From: Oceanospirillaceae bacterium
GTDB taxonomy: Bacteria; Pseudomonadota; Gammaproteobacteria; Pseudomonadales; Litoribrevibacteraceae
Direction of reading: 5' to 3'
DNA length: 64,000 nucleotides
Assembly (NCBI GenBank): GCA_015665455.1
Contig: JADFAD010000010.1
Span: forward strand, 33,322-97,321
The notes beneath the pieces were generated by a model that worked only from the letters and a program-made list of their open reading frames with translations, did not search any database and was not told where the DNA came from. Positions 46,746-55,124 of this stretch are shown here, one piece after another; the stretch's first letter is position 1; each line of letters opens with the position of its first letter. Both the position numbers and the translations under genes were made by a program.

Positions 46746-48089
46746 ATGCAACGAGTAATTGGAATCGTGTTGTCTATATTTGGGCTGTTGTGCAGTGTGC
46801 ATTTGCATGCTGTGCAGCAAGGTCTTCAAGATTTAAGGTATCAAGTCTACTTAGATTCAAACTCTGATATTGAGGCTCCGTTATCAGAATTAGCAGAGAT
46901 GGGCTCCTTAGATGCTCAGCTTATGTACGCGGATTTACTTTCAGGGAAAGCCGGTACTGTTTCCATATCAAATGCAGCTATGTGGTACAAGAGAGCATAT
47001 GATCATGGAAGAGGGGCATTCCGATCTCTGGAATCTTTAGCTAAGTTATCAAGCCAGTACGAATGGATAAATCTTAAGAATCGAGACTTTTTTATAGATG
47101 TTTTGTCGGATATATCCAGTACTGCTAATCCTCAAACCGTATCTGCTGTTTTAGAAGTTTTCTTAGCATACCCAGATTTATTTGAAGAAGAGCATGTTGT
47201 TGATTTGATTGATCTTCATAAACGAGCCTGTATCGAGGTCTGTTTAGGTGATCTCTATAAGGCAGTAAAAATATCTTATTTTAATCATCATAAAGATGCA
47301 GTTCCATATTTTGTAGAGGCTGCGATCAGCTCTTCTCGAGCAGTCCGCTTATACTTTGATTCGTTGCCAGAAGAAAGGAAAGTAGAGGAGTTTACTCTCT
47401 TTTCTGAGATGCTAAAAAAGCGAATTGAGGAACTTCACTCAACATCAAAATTTGCAGTGGCAAATCGATTGAGGGTGTTATCACCTGACTTTAATAGTGA
47501 TGTTATTTTTTGGTTAGACAGTTCAAGCCAATCAGGCATTGAAGATGCCTATGCCGTGAAAGCGGAATACATGATGACTCATCCTTTAAATTTTTCATAT
47601 CAAGGTGCCAGTAAAGTTATTGATCAAGTGAGTTTAGTCGATTTACAAAAAAGTAAATTGTTACAAGCATCTCTTTATATCGTCCGAGAGTGGAAAAGAC
47701 TTCAACCTATTAAGTCTTATGAAATTCTATCAGCACTTGATGATCAAGGCGTAATCGAGGCAACGATAGGTTTAGGCGACCTCTATAGCATGGGAGGGCT
47801 TGATCAAGTCGATCAGCAAAAAGCTATCCAAACGTACTTTATAGCAGCTGAGAAAGGCGCTTCTGTTGCGTATCAAAAAGTAGCGACAATTTATCGAAGT
47901 GGTAGGGGGATTGTTAACGATAACGTTAAGGCTTTTGGTTATGGGAAGTTAGCAGCCCACTTAGGTAATGAGGCGTCTAACTCATTTCTAGAAACATTAG
48001 CTCAAGATATGGATGTTAAAGATCTTGAAAGAGGAAATGACCTTTTTCAGCAGTTCCGTAGAGATCTAGTTAAGGACGAAGTGCTTTAA
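46746..48089 (+). CDS. algK: AlgK-type TPR/Sel1 scaffold protein
   Basis: A 447-residue periplasmic protein rich in Sel1/TPR helix pairs (DAQLMYADLLSGKAG near the N-terminus; AIQTYFIAAEKGASVAYQKV and AFGYGKLAAHLGNEA near the C-terminus). Pseudomonas AlgK is a lipoprotein that helps AlgE localise to the outer membrane. Here the N-terminus (IGIVLSIFGLLCSVHLHAVQQ) has a Cys, but the preceding residues GLL do not form a good lipobox. It may be cleaved by signal peptidase I after LHA instead. A good ribosome site AAAGGAACG precedes ATG 46746. Assignment rests on repeats and position between alg44 and algE. Confidence 0.85.
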   Translation: MQRVIGIVLSIFGLLCSVHLHAVQQGLQDLRYQVYLDSNSDIEAPLSELAEMGSLDAQLMYADLLSGKAGTVSISNAAMWYKRAYDHGRGAFRSLESLAKLSSQYEWINLKNRDFFIDVLSDISSTANPQTVSAVLEVFLAYPDLFEEEHVVDLIDLHKRACIEVCLGDLYKAVKISYFNHHKDAVPYFVEAAISSSRAVRLYFDSLPEERKVEEFTLFSEMLKKRIEELHSTSKFAVANRLRVLSPDFNSDVIFWLDSSSQSGIEDAYAVKAEYMMTHPLNFSYQGASKVIDQVSLVDLQKSKLLQASLYIVREWKRLQPIKSYEILSALDDQGVIEATIGLGDLYSMGGLDQVDQQKAIQTYFIAAEKGASVAYQKVATIYRSGRGIVNDNVKAFGYGKLAAHLGNEASNSFLETLAQDMDVKDLERGNDLFQQFRRDLVKDEVL

Positions 48090-49451
48090 ATGAAAATTAA
48101 TTTTACCCTTACTACCTTATTTACATTCCTTATTTTTTTTCTAATTGGGCGTTCAGCTTTAGCTTATGACGGTTATAGCTTTGAAACACAGAACTCTCAT
48201 AAGTTGAGTACACAAGGAGTCTACTCTGAACAAGATACTCTTAATGAATCTGAACTTTTCTCATATAACCTAAAATATGATGGGAGTTATATTGCGTCCT
48301 TTCCTCAGGAAGAATGGGCTGAGTGGGATGTTCTCTTTAGGCCTTGGTTGGTTGTCAATTCTTCTGATGAGGTTTCTGATTCCTTTTCTGCAGGGGGAAC
48401 ACAGTTTGAAGGGGAATACTTAGAAGCTCGTGAGTTTTATGTTAGAAAAAACCTATTGTTTGGCATGCCGTCATTAAACCTTACTGTTGGCCGCCAACAA
48501 TATACAGACTATTACGGTATCTGGTGGGATGACAGTATTGAATCCATAAAACTGAACTTTGACAAGACTGTTTATGGTGGTTTTGTTGCTTTTGGTAAGA
48601 AGTTTTATAACTACAATACGGAAGAAAACAAGCTGTCTGAGAATGAAATGGACACATATTTCCTTATGGCTGAGAGTTGGTTTCTTGCTGATGGTAACAC
48701 AACTACAGGGATAAGATTTTTTGGGCAGTATGATGATTCAGTTGCTAATGACAATGAGCTTTCAGATTTCCAAGGCGTAAAGTTAGGTTATTTCATGGAT
48801 ATCCATCAACCTTTAGATTCAGATGAAACCTTGGACTTTGTTTTAGACTTTTCTCTCATATCCGGAACACATCAAAATATCAACGATGGTTCTTCTTTTA
48901 TTAATGGAGAGGAATCAGTTCAAGGTTGGCTTTTTATAACAGAAATAATGAAGAACAGTCGTTTATTAAATCGTTCATTCAGTTATGGCATCCGCTTTGG
49001 AATGACCGATTCTCCTGACAACCCTTACTCAGGAAGTTCATTGTTTGCTGTGCAGTCTGATCGTGTGAGTCGAGCGAATGAATACAGTACTTCTCTCTCG
49101 GGAACAATGCTGGATAACCGATTGAATAATATGAGATTCTTTGGTGTGATGGGGGAGATTGAGATCAATGATCGAAGCCATGTTGAGGTTTTGATGTTTG
49201 ATCTTTATAAGAGAAACGAGGATCTCTCTTTAAATTATTCAATAGGTGAAAATTACGCTGAAGGCAATGGCTCAAATATAGGACAGTCTCTTGAGGTTTT
49301 TTATTTTTGGGAAATGTTTCCAGTTAAATACGAAGAAAGACGGGTAACTGTAGATGTATTGACGTCTGTGGGATATTTCCATGGCGGCGATGCAATTTCA
49401 GGCGACGTTGATGACTATAAATTTTCCGTTGGCTTAAGTGTCACTTTTTAA
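48090..49451 (+). CDS. algE: Alginate export outer-membrane porin
   Basis: A 453-residue beta-barrel predicted to export alginate across the outer membrane. A signal peptide (FLIFFLIGRSALA) is followed by repeated amphipathic strands with aromatic girdles (LNLTVGRQQYTDYYGIWWDD; LSFS/FSYGIRFGMTDSP) and a terminal strand ending in phenylalanine (KFSVGLSVTF), typical of BAM-assembled barrels. VGRQQ and YGIWWDDSIE match the AlgE family. Its ATG follows the algK stop directly, with the ribosome site inside algK. Confidence 0.92.
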   Translation: MKINFTLTTLFTFLIFFLIGRSALAYDGYSFETQNSHKLSTQGVYSEQDTLNESELFSYNLKYDGSYIASFPQEEWAEWDVLFRPWLVVNSSDEVSDSFSAGGTQFEGEYLEAREFYVRKNLLFGMPSLNLTVGRQQYTDYYGIWWDDSIESIKLNFDKTVYGGFVAFGKKFYNYNTEENKLSENEMDTYFLMAESWFLADGNTTTGIRFFGQYDDSVANDNELSDFQGVKLGYFMDIHQPLDSDETLDFVLDFSLISGTHQNINDGSSFINGEESVQGWLFITEIMKNSRLLNRSFSYGIRFGMTDSPDNPYSGSSLFAVQSDRVSRANEYSTSLSGTMLDNRLNNMRFFGVMGEIEINDRSHVEVLMFDLYKRNEDLSLNYSIGENYAEGNGSNIGQSLEVFYFWEMFPVKYEERRVTVDVLTSVGYFHGGDAISGDVDDYKFSVGLSVTF

Positions 49452-49466
49452 TAAGGAAATGAAAGA

Positions 49467-50891
49467 GTGATTTTTACATCTAATATTTTTCTGTTTTTGT
49501 TCTTGCCTGTTTACTTGCTGTTTTATTATGCATCAAAAGCATCTTGGCGTTCCTATATCATCGTTATTGGAAGTTATTCCTTTTATGCTTGGTGGCGCCC
49601 TGACTTTCTTCTGTTGTTTGTAGGAATTACCTACTGGAATTACTTATTTGGCTTAAAAATATATAAGTTAAGGGATGTAAATAAAAAGGCTGCGTTTCGG
49701 TGGTTAGTTGTTGGTGTTGTTGGAAATTTAGCAACGCTAGGTTATTTTAAATACGCAAACTTTGGATCAGAAGTCTTAGCATCTACATTAGGACAAATGG
49801 GTGTTAATACTTTCACTCTTGAGTATGTCATTCTTCCTCTAGGTATTTCTTTCTATGTATTCCAGGCGCTGAGTTATATTGTTGATATATATAGGAACGA
49901 TGCCAACCCAACAAAAAGGTTTGTTGATTTTGCTGCCTTTATTTCTCTCTTTCCCCAACTTATTGCAGGACCAATTCTTCGCTATAGATTAATCGAAGAA
50001 CAGCTTAAGCAGAGGACTCATTCTTGGGAACTATTCTCCCTTGGTGCTAGCCGCTTTATGCTGGGTTTTTCAAAAAAAGTATTAATTGCTGATTCAATTG
50101 CCCCCCTAAATTCATACTTAATGGGAACCTCAGATCCAACGATGATTGATGTTTGGATTGGCTCTCTAGCATCTCTGGTTCAGTTGTATTTTGATTTTTC
50201 AGGCTACAGTGACATGGCCATCGGTTTAGGGATGATGATGGGGTTCCGTTTTGCTGAAAACTTTAATCAACCGTTCCTAGCGATGAGCTTAACCGAGTTC
50301 TGGCGCCGTTGGCATCTAACTCTGTCTGAGTTTTTGAGGGATTACGTTTATATTCCAATCATCAACACAGGGCTTGTGGCAGCAGCAATGGCTTCATTTA
50401 TAACCATGACATTGTCTGGTCTTTGGCATGGGGCAAGTTTTTCTTTTATTTTCTTTGGAATGTACTTTGGCATATTTATGGTTTTGGAGAAAAAGCTGGG
50501 AATAACTACCAACATTAATTCACCGTATAGCTTTTTTAGAAACATTATTGCAGTTGCAATGGTGGTTATGGCCATGCCGTTATTTATTACTGGTGACTTA
50601 GCTCATTCATTAGACATCTATTCTGGAGTTCTGGGCTTCCATGGCTTAGGCAGTATTAATGACGTTGCTCTAGGCACTTCAAAGATGACTTTATATTTTC
50701 TAGTCTTAGGGCTTATTTGGGTTGTATGTACTGGCTACATCAATCGTCGTTTTTATGCCCTTAAACAAGAAGTTTATTTCATGAGTCATGTTAGTAACTT
50801 GCAAGCTGTATTACTGTGGATTGCGTTTGCTATATCTGTTTCTAAGTTATCCGCAAGTAGCTTTTCTCCATTCTTATATTTTCAGTTTTAG
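49467..50891 (+). CDS. algI: Alginate O-acetyltransferase, MBOAT subunit
   Basis: A 474-residue polytopic inner-membrane acyltransferase that passes acetyl groups to the periplasmic O-acetylation machinery. MBOAT features include the N-terminus MIFTSNIFLFLFLPVYLL, YFDFSGYSDMAIG (241-253), EFWRRWH (277-283) and LSGLWHGAS with the conserved His321. The start is GTG at 49467, chosen because the translated N-terminus matches the family and AAGGAAAT lies upstream. It precedes algJ and algF. Confidence 0.94.
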   Translation: MIFTSNIFLFLFLPVYLLFYYASKASWRSYIIVIGSYSFYAWWRPDFLLLFVGITYWNYLFGLKIYKLRDVNKKAAFRWLVVGVVGNLATLGYFKYANFGSEVLASTLGQMGVNTFTLEYVILPLGISFYVFQALSYIVDIYRNDANPTKRFVDFAAFISLFPQLIAGPILRYRLIEEQLKQRTHSWELFSLGASRFMLGFSKKVLIADSIAPLNSYLMGTSDPTMIDVWIGSLASLVQLYFDFSGYSDMAIGLGMMMGFRFAENFNQPFLAMSLTEFWRRWHLTLSEFLRDYVYIPIINTGLVAAAMASFITMTLSGLWHGASFSFIFFGMYFGIFMVLEKKLGITTNINSPYSFFRNIIAVAMVVMAMPLFITGDLAHSLDIYSGVLGFHGLGSINDVALGTSKMTLYFLVLGLIWVVCTGYINRRFYALKQEVYFMSHVSNLQAVLLWIAFAISVSKLSASSFSPFLYFQF

Positions 50892-50900
50892 GAGTAATTT

Positions 50901-51971
50901 ATGTTTCCAGTTATGAAAGAATCACATAAATTCAATGGCTACTTATTTGTTGTGGTATTGCTTGTGATGTTGATTTATTCGGCTCCCAAACTTTTTTCCT
51001 ATGCAAAACAAGACATGGATACTGTTACTTTGTATTTTGATGGACAGTTAGCTAGGAACTTTGAAGATGGCTATGATAGCGAGTTTTTTCTTCGAGAAGC
51101 CTCCGTTGAAAGTTGGGCGAATTTACAATATCTCTTATTTAGTGAAGGGCTCGATGGAGTGGTTATTGGGAAAGATGATTGGCTGTTTACTAAAGAAGAG
51201 TTGATGTTTTCGAATGACTTAGATTTAAAAATAAGCTCAGGGGTTGAAGACATCCTTTCTATTCAAGAGCTTTTGGCGGCTAAGGGGAAACAACTAGTAG
51301 TGGTTCCTGTCCCTTTAAAAGCTGATATTTACTCTGAGTACGTACCTTACCAGCTGGGCGATCAACCCGCTAAAACGTATACTTCGTTTGTTGATCAACT
51401 AAACCAGTTCAATATTTTAAATAGCCCCGTGCGTGATCTTTATTTTAAGTCAAAAGACGAGAGTAGGTTATTTCTAAAAAAAGATACTCATTGGACTCCT
51501 GAAGGCGCTGAAATAGCAGCCAAAGCATTAGCGGAGAACTTTCCTAGGTTAATTGGGGAGACTAAATACCGAACATACACCAACTCAAGTGAACCTTTTA
51601 AAGGAGATTTGCTTAATTTTATTAAAGCAAGTGATTGGGTTGCAGGTACGTTACTAGAACCAGAGTTATTACCTCATCTTGAAACTTTAAAAGTGACTGA
51701 AGAAGGTGATTTTGAATCAGATTTGTTTGGTGATCAATCGATCTCTGTCGCATTGGTAGGTACGAGTTATACCGCCATTGATGAATGGAACTTTCATGGT
51801 TTTCTAAGAGAATATCTTAAGCAAGACCTTATTTCAGTGGCTTTGAAAGAGAAGGGGCCTTTTGCTGCTATGGATAAATTTATAAATAGTGATGAGATCA
51901 ATGACCCCTCAATTAATTTTGTTATTTGGGAATTTCCAGTTCGGACGTTATTAACCAAAAACGTACAATAA
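50901..51971 (+). CDS. algJ: AlgJ-like SGNH acetyltransferase
   Basis: A 356-residue membrane-anchored periplasmic protein of the AlgJ/AlgX SGNH type. One N-terminal helix (about 12-30, not obviously cleaved) precedes the catalytic domain. Visible active-site elements are D195-T-H197-W-T-P and the nucleophile Ser289 in VGTSYT. In Pseudomonas, AlgJ with AlgI and AlgF supplies acetyl groups that AlgX adds to mannuronate. A clear ribosome site (AGGAG) precedes ATG 50901. It could be called a second AlgX-like protein, but the lack of a carbohydrate-binding C-terminal domain fits AlgJ. Confidence 0.88.
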   Translation: MFPVMKESHKFNGYLFVVVLLVMLIYSAPKLFSYAKQDMDTVTLYFDGQLARNFEDGYDSEFFLREASVESWANLQYLLFSEGLDGVVIGKDDWLFTKEELMFSNDLDLKISSGVEDILSIQELLAAKGKQLVVVPVPLKADIYSEYVPYQLGDQPAKTYTSFVDQLNQFNILNSPVRDLYFKSKDESRLFLKKDTHWTPEGAEIAAKALAENFPRLIGETKYRTYTNSSEPFKGDLLNFIKASDWVAGTLLEPELLPHLETLKVTEEGDFESDLFGDQSISVALVGTSYTAIDEWNFHGFLREYLKQDLISVALKEKGPFAAMDKFINSDEINDPSINFVIWEFPVRTLLTKNVQ

Positions 51972-52007
51972 AATTATTTCAAGTATTACTTCTTAGGAGT
52001 TTGTTTA

Positions 52008-52643
52008 ATGAAAAAACTATTTTTAATAGTCGCAATGTTTTTATTATCAACTATTCAAGTACAAGCTGAAGATAACAATGCTGCGCTTTATGATGTAACC
52101 GCACCTGCTGATTCTGCCTTTGTACGAGTTTTCAATAATTCAGGGCAAAGCGTTGATGTACGTTTGAGTTCTAAATCAAAGGCGCAAAAGGTATCTGGTT
52201 TCCAACTTGGTGAATATTTATTCACAGCGGAAGGTTCGTATACTTTGACGGTTGAATCGGTTTCGTTACCAATAGAGTTATCAAAAAATCAAGTGACTAC
52301 ATTTTTATTTGATGGAACAAAGTTAACACTTATTGAAGACGAATTTTTTGATGGTGTAAAAAAAGCACATGTCACATTTTATAATTTCACCTCTAATACT
52401 CTTTCTTTGAAGACCTCAAATGGTAAACACTCGTTAGTGAAAAATGTACTTTCTGAGAAGAACGGAACGCGAAAAGTGAATGAGATCAAGATGGCTTTTT
52501 CTGCTTTCAGTGATGATCAAAAAATGGCTGATTTTGAAAAGACGTTTTTGAAAAAAGGACGATCTTATAGCTATGTTGTTTTAGATCACAACGGCCAAAT
52601 CCAAACACTTGTTCAACCAAATTTAGTTTCGGTTATTGAGTAA
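52008..52643 (+). CDS. algF: Alginate O-acetylation protein AlgF
   Basis: A 211-residue periplasmic protein, close to the Pseudomonas length of 216. A signal peptide (KKLFLIVAMFLLSTIQVQA) is followed by two beta-sandwich-like halves, the first starting ALYDVTAPADSAFVRVFN and the second AHVTFYNFTSNTLSLKTS. It is a required but non-catalytic partner of AlgI/AlgJ in acetylation. It sits 36 bp after algJ with a strong AGGAG site. Confidence 0.92.
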   Translation: MKKLFLIVAMFLLSTIQVQAEDNNAALYDVTAPADSAFVRVFNNSGQSVDVRLSSKSKAQKVSGFQLGEYLFTAEGSYTLTVESVSLPIELSKNQVTTFLFDGTKLTLIEDEFFDGVKKAHVTFYNFTSNTLSLKTSNGKHSLVKNVLSEKNGTRKVNEIKMAFSAFSDDQKMADFEKTFLKKGRSYSYVVLDHNGQIQTLVQPNLVSVIE

Positions 52644-52676
52644 CCATTAATATCAGAGTTGCTTGTAGGTTAATAG

Positions 52677-54056
52677 ATGAAATTACTAGTTTTATTAATA
52701 CTTGTTTTTAACATTAGCACGCCTGCTTTTGCTGAAAGTAAATGTGAAGGTTTAGAGTGTTTGCTTTGTGAAGAGCTGACTAATGAAGAGCATTATAAAG
52801 AAGGCATTATGAAAGCGATGCGCTTTATTGCTCCTGGTAAAGACAGTTGGTTATTTCGATCAGATTTTGATTTGAGTAATGAGTTTGGTATCCCTAGAAG
52901 TTTCTTAGAGGATTATAATCGCCTAATAACGACGTTTAATGATCAAGGAACTGAAGTCGTATTTGTTGTGCAACCTACTCGGGGTTTAATGAACCCTTCA
53001 AAAGTCAGAGCTGATTTAGCTTATGGGTTTAACTTTGATTTAGCTAAAAACAATCTCAGTTTGTTTCTGGATCAGCTTAGAACTGGAGGCGCCCATGTTC
53101 CTGATTCTATAGCATTATTAGATCGTACAAATAAACCTGAGTACTTTTTTCGACGAGATCACCATTGGACACCTACAGGGTCAAAAGAAACGGCAAAACT
53201 TGTTGCTGATTATATAAAACAATTGAGCGTATATTCAGATTTAAGTAATAAACAATATGTAACAGAAGAGAGTACCGTCTTACCCAAAGACGGGACGATG
53301 AATAGAGCGCTTCGCTTAATTTGTGGTAACAATTTTGGGTCTCAATACTCTCAAGGTTATCAGACGGTGCCTGTTTCAAGTGATGAAGATGCGTTGTTTG
53401 GTGATGTAGAAGACCCTGAGGTTGTCCTTGTTGGAACCAGCAATACTGCTGATCGAGATGATGACTATAAAAATTATAATTTTAATGGGTTCTTAAAAGA
53501 GTTTCTTGAGGTTGATATTCTTAACTATGCACTGCCGGGTGCTGGTCAGGACGGAGCCTTACTTCAATATCTCTTATCAGATGAATATGACTCAAGCAAT
53601 CCTCCTAAGATTCTTGTCTGGGAGTTGCCTGCTAGTTATAAACTAGACGATGAAAAAATTTATCGTCAACTAATCCCAGCAATTAATGGTGCATGTGAGA
53701 ACACTGATGTGATTTTAGAGCGTTCCCATTCTTTGGGACCAATGAAGAAAGCAGATCGTGTTGAAGTATTGTCCAATACAGGGAAGCTACGGAAGAGTTT
53801 TACAAATCGAGACAGCTTTTTACAGTTAGACTTTAGCAATAAAAAGCTAAAGGATTTCTATGTCATTACTTACTATGACAATGGAGAGCGCGATAAAGTT
53901 TGGTTTAGAAGAGCTGGAATCGTTGATGGTGGCCGCTATTTACTTGAACTTAGTAATGAAGATCGGTTTGATAGCGCTAAATTGATGTCTGTTTTTATCG
54001 AGCCGTCTGAAGAGTTTATTGAGTCGACAGACTTAACGGTGCAACTATGTCAATAG
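52677..54056 (+). CDS. algX: Alginate acetyltransferase AlgX
   Basis: A 459-residue periplasmic enzyme that O-acetylates the nascent polymer. A signal peptide (KLLVLLILVFNISTPAFA) leads to an SGNH domain with D161-H-H163-W-T-P and Ser255 in VGTSN. These correspond to the Asp/His/Ser active site of Pseudomonas AlgX. From about 340 onward lies a beta-sandwich carbohydrate-binding module with paired Cys (ACENTD and the terminal LCQ). The end overlaps the next gene, algL, by 10 bp, so the two are coupled. AlgX also bridges the trans-envelope scaffold. Confidence 0.93.
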   Translation: MKLLVLLILVFNISTPAFAESKCEGLECLLCEELTNEEHYKEGIMKAMRFIAPGKDSWLFRSDFDLSNEFGIPRSFLEDYNRLITTFNDQGTEVVFVVQPTRGLMNPSKVRADLAYGFNFDLAKNNLSLFLDQLRTGGAHVPDSIALLDRTNKPEYFFRRDHHWTPTGSKETAKLVADYIKQLSVYSDLSNKQYVTEESTVLPKDGTMNRALRLICGNNFGSQYSQGYQTVPVSSDEDALFGDVEDPEVVLVGTSNTADRDDDYKNYNFNGFLKEFLEVDILNYALPGAGQDGALLQYLLSDEYDSSNPPKILVWELPASYKLDDEKIYRQLIPAINGACENTDVILERSHSLGPMKKADRVEVLSNTGKLRKSFTNRDSFLQLDFSNKKLKDFYVITYYDNGERDKVWFRRAGIVDGGRYLLELSNEDRFDSAKLMSVFIEPSEEFIESTDLTVQLCQ

Positions 54057-55123
54057 TAGTTAGAAGCTTATCTTTAGTGTGTATCACTTTGGCAATGTTA
54101 GCGTGCTCCCCTATAGGGAATAGTGCAAGCCGTAATGACAATCAGCTGTATTCCTGCAAGAAAGCAGCCCCTGAAGCATTTACGGACGATTTAAACATAC
54201 AAAGTAAGTACGATCAGTCGGATAAAACAAAATCAAAACTTTCTGAAACTAGAAATTCTCATTCAGCAGATATTCAGAGGCAAATTAACGACTTTACTAA
54301 AGGTTTAGTTAAGTTTACTAATTATGTGTCTGCTAGTGATGAGCGAAAGCGTCTCATGGCTCAGAAATGTTTGCATAGCTGGTTAACTGCTTGGGCAACA
54401 GATGAAGCCTTAACTTCACAAGAAGCGACTAAGACCGGAAAAGCCGCTCGTAAATGGGCTTTGGCTTCAATAAACGCCTCAATAATTAAAACTATAAAAT
54501 TGACTAATGGCTCTTGGCGCTTGTCTCAGATAGAAAAGACATGGCTATCTCAATTGGCGGATCTAGTCATTCATGATTATGACAAACGGTTGACGACTAA
54601 TTTCAAGTATTATAACAATCACGACCATTGGGCTGCTTGGGCTGTATTTTCTTCAGGCTATTTACTGAAAGATAAACGCTATATGGATTGGGCTCATAAG
54701 GGCTTTAATAAAGCGCTTACGTTGGCTAAAACAGATTACAAAGGCAAATATGCATACTTTCCAATTGAACTCGCAAGAAGCCATTTAGCTTTAAATTATA
54801 CTCACTTCTCGTTAACCCCCTTAATAATGCTGAATTATTATTTACCTAAAGCGGGTTATTCAATATCAGACAGACAAACTGAAATTATGTCGCAACTGGT
54901 TAACTTTGCTGCGGCATCTATTCTTCGTTCAAGCGAATTTTCTTCGGTGCTTCAAAGTAAACAAACCTCTGTTGCTTTGTATAAATTAGCATGGGTGATT
55001 CCGTACTTAGCTGAAAACAAAAGCCATGTATTGGCAAAAAAACTGTTTAACAAATTTGATGGTGAGATGGACGGCTATTCCATGATCGGTGGTCGTATTT
55101 CATCTCAGTACAAGGGCAAATAA
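54047..55123 (+). CDS. algL: Alginate lyase AlgL, operon copy
   Basis: A 358-residue PL5-family lyase homologue. The N-terminus ends in AMLACSP with Cys20, an imperfect lipobox, so it may be a lipoprotein. AlgL signatures are LNIQSKYDQSDKTKSKL (49-65), TKTGKAARKWAL (128-139), NNHDHW with His192 (190-195), and ELARSHLALNYTHFS with Arg244 and Tyr251. Compared with the divergent copy, the Tyr of NNH-x-YW is His and LPNE is FPIE. In Pseudomonas, AlgL both clears periplasmic polymer and is part of the secretion complex. It overlaps algX by 10 bp and is followed at once by algG. Confidence 0.88.
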   Translation: MSIVVRSLSLVCITLAMLACSPIGNSASRNDNQLYSCKKAAPEAFTDDLNIQSKYDQSDKTKSKLSETRNSHSADIQRQINDFTKGLVKFTNYVSASDERKRLMAQKCLHSWLTAWATDEALTSQEATKTGKAARKWALASINASIIKTIKLTNGSWRLSQIEKTWLSQLADLVIHDYDKRLTTNFKYYNNHDHWAAWAVFSSGYLLKDKRYMDWAHKGFNKALTLAKTDYKGKYAYFPIELARSHLALNYTHFSLTPLIMLNYYLPKAGYSISDRQTEIMSQLVNFAAASILRSSEFSSVLQSKQTSVALYKLAWVIPYLAENKSHVLAKKLFNKFDGEMDGYSMIGGRISSQYKGK

Positions 55124-55124
55124 A

